Source: Clostridiales bacterium
Lineage (GTDB): Bacteria; Bacillota; Clostridia; Christensenellales; UMGS416
Direction: 5' to 3'
Length of the DNA: 6,155 nt
Assembly: GCA_012515725.1 (NCBI GenBank)
Contig: JAAYXU010000013.1
Span: 1 to 6,155 of the forward strand
How positions within the stretch are numbered: position 1 is the stretch's first letter; every line of letters starts with the position of its first letter. Below the pieces are notes generated by a model. It was not told the DNA's origin and did no database searches. It was given only the letters and a program-made list of their open reading frames with translations. Position numbers and translations under genes: made by a program. Shown piece after piece: positions 5,140 through 6,155 of this stretch.

Positions 5140-6035
5140 GAGGGTTCGCCCGCCGTCAGCGTGATGACCACCAGCTCCATAGGACAGGCGATACGAACCG
5201 GTACAACGCTGTTTCCCATGCCGCGGCTGATAACGCTCCATCCGCCGTTTTCCCAGAGCGTACCGGCGGCGCGTCCGAAGAAGCCTGTCTCGGGAGAGAG
5301 TAGACCGTGCCCGCCGGGCAGTCCCACCTGACCGCCGTGCGTGTGGCCCGAGAGCACCACGTCCCAGCCGGCGGCGATCGCGGCGTCGGCGGCGACCGGG
5401 TTATGGCACAGGAGTATCCCCATTTCCTCTGGCGGGCACGCCTCCGCGAGTTCACGAAGCCACTGCCCGTAGATCGCGACGGCCCGCTCCTGCCATTTGC
5501 TCCGGCTTAGCCTGAGGCCCGCCAGAATATGCGATGGATCGCCCAGACCGCCCACCGTGATGCGCGCGCCGCCGCGTGTGAGCGTGACGCACCCGCCGTC
5601 CACGCGGCGTATGCCCGAATCATCGGTGAGCGTATAGAGCCTCTCCCGCTCGGCGGCCGTGAGGTACCCCTCATGATTGCCGGGTACCGCATAGCACGGG
5701 GCGATCGCCGGAAGCTCCGCGTACAGCGGAATGAGCGAATCGGGCTTCCTGCGGCGTCCGTCGATCATATCGCCGGTGAGCGCGATCATGTCGGGGTTTT
5801 GCTCGCCCGCGAGGCGCAGCAGATCGTCCTGCTCCTCCCCGAACCAGCCGCCATGCAGATCCGTTAAAAGTACGATCGTGAATCCCTCAAACGGCTCTGG
5901 GAGCGACGGGCAGGCCAGCGTGTAGCGGCGAACCGTCAGCGTCGTGTTTCCATGATGAACGTATAAGGAAAACGCCGCCGCGGCGACGGCGGCCAGAATG
6001 ATCCATATTACCGTCTTTTTACGGGGTTCGCGCAT
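5136..6035 (-). CDS. Membrane-anchored calcineurin-like metallophosphoesterase (YkuE-like)
   Basis: The 299-residue product is a two-metal phosphoesterase of the calcineurin-like fold, with the catalytic domain outside the membrane. The N-terminus is basic followed by a single hydrophobic helix (about 8-26) and HHGN, a signal anchor. Metal-binding motifs occur in order: TDLHGG (Asp59, His61), LTGDMID (Asp89), PGNHE (Asn120, His121), LCHNP (His211), GHTHGGQ (His231, His233). RGMGNS (271-276) is typical of the YkuE/LpxG-like branch. The substrate is unknown; phospholipid head groups, undecaprenyl compounds and nucleotides are possible. YkuE of Bacillus subtilis is a Tat substrate, but no twin-arginine motif is seen here. 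AAGGAG (6042-6047), 6 nt before ATG 6035, fixes this start over ATG 6077. The stop overlaps the start of the L,D-transpeptidase gene. Neighbouring transpeptidase suggests an envelope role. Confidence 0.92.
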   Translation of the reverse strand: MREPRKKTVIWIILAAVAAAAFSLYVHHGNTTLTVRRYTLACPSLPEPFEGFTIVLLTDLHGGWFGEEQDDLLRLAGEQNPDMIALTGDMIDGRRRKPDSLIPLYAELPAIAPCYAVPGNHEGYLTAAERERLYTLTDDSGIRRVDGGCVTLTRGGARITVGGLGDPSHILAGLRLSRSKWQERAVAIYGQWLRELAEACPPEEMGILLCHNPVAADAAIAAGWDVVLSGHTHGGQVGLPGGHGLLSPETGFFGRAAGTLWENGGWSVISRGMGNSVVPVRIACPMELVVITLTAGEPS

Positions 6036-6155
6036 GGCTCGCTCCTTCCCGGGCGCTCCGACGCGCCGTAAACTCATAGAACCTGCAGGCGATCGGGCCG
6101 TTGAAGAGCGCTCTCCTGTGCGCCGCCTTCATGCCCAGCAGCGCCTCAAGCCGCG
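6019..6155 (-). CDS. 3' end of an unrecognised gene, cut by the window edge
   Basis: Of the three minus-strand frames entering from the right edge, only this one stays open, for 44 codons from about 6153 to TAA 6019-6021. The product end reads RLEALLGMKAAHRRALFNGP, then IACRFYEFTARR and a short tail. I do not recognise the family from so little sequence. It is basic and looks like a folded cytoplasmic protein rather than a membrane segment. Its last 17 nt overlap the start of the metallophosphoesterase gene, and the ribosome binding site of that gene lies within it, which is usual in a coupled operon. It could also be a chance open frame, since the window is GC-rich and the piece is short. 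Confidence 0.55.
   Translation of the reverse strand, partial: RLEALLGMKAAHRRALFNGPIACRFYEFTARRSAREGASHARTP
6042..6047 (-). promoter_or_regulatory. Ribosome binding site that fixes the metallophosphoesterase start
   Basis: On the minus strand AAGGAG lies 6 nt before ATG 6035. It lies inside the overlapping 3' end of the upstream reading frame. The alternative start at ATG 6077 has no comparable site and would add 14 residues before the signal anchor. Confidence 0.85.

Noticed and set aside
5140..5241. Extension of the L,D-transpeptidase to ATG 5241
   Set aside because: It would place 34 unrelated residues before the lipoprotein signal peptide and overlap the metallophosphoesterase by over 100 nt, whereas ATG 5139 gives an ATGA overlap.
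4084..5331. Long plus-strand open frame of 415 codons opposite the L,D-transpeptidase gene
   Set aside because: It is antisense to a gene with a lipobox, SH3 and YkuD motifs, is very rich in Arg and low-complexity repeats, starts inside the intergenic hairpin, and has no ribosome binding site. It is a typical GC-rich shadow frame.
6036..6077. Upstream ATG 6077 as the start of the metallophosphoesterase
   Set aside because: ATG 6035 has an ideal ribosome binding site at 6042-6047 and begins directly at the basic signal-anchor; the longer start has none and enlarges the overlap with the upstream frame.

Overview
The window looks like a chromosomal piece of a GC-rich, motile, endospore-forming Firmicute, most likely Clostridia-like. 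The evidence is a late flagellar gene block in the order known from Bacillus and Clostridia (flagellin, flaG, fliD, fliS, fliT-like), followed on the same strand by two genes known only from spore formers (yabP and yabQ). Conserved residues are used to recognise the families. No species can be named from this sequence alone.

Layout, plus strand (1-4032): the last 76 codons of a flagellin gene run in from the left edge and end at a near-perfect intrinsic terminator (243-282). flaG (306-656), fliD (666-2534), fliS (2548-2943, TTG start) and a fliT/flgN-like gene (2953-3276) follow with gaps of only 9-13 nt, so they read as one operon for the filament cap and the export chaperones of filament and cap. 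An AT-rich 60-bp island (about 3285-3345) with a repeated motif and a possible sporulation-type promoter separates this block from yabP (3358-3651) and yabQ (3664-4032), two forespore/spore-coat related sporulation genes.

Layout, minus strand (4096 to right edge): three genes converge on yabQ. In transcription order they are the 3' end of an unrecognised gene (6019 to the edge), a membrane-anchored calcineurin-like metallophosphoesterase (5136-6035) and a lipoprotein L,D-transpeptidase with an SH3 domain (4096-5139). The last two overlap by 4 nt (ATGA) and the first two by 17 nt, so they form a tightly coupled cell-envelope operon. The pairing recalls the neighbours ykuD and ykuE of Bacillus subtilis. 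A 15-bp perfect inverted repeat with a nested hairpin (4031-4093) fills the 63-bp space between the convergent gene ends.

No tRNA, rRNA, CRISPR, insertion sequence or phage feature was seen, and no gene-free stretch exceeds 300 bases. Most of the window is well explained by known families. The points most worth following are the sporulation pair attached to a flagellar operon, its odd control region, the terminator that precedes flaG, and the unusual convergent-end hairpin. I see no convincing sign of an entirely new system.
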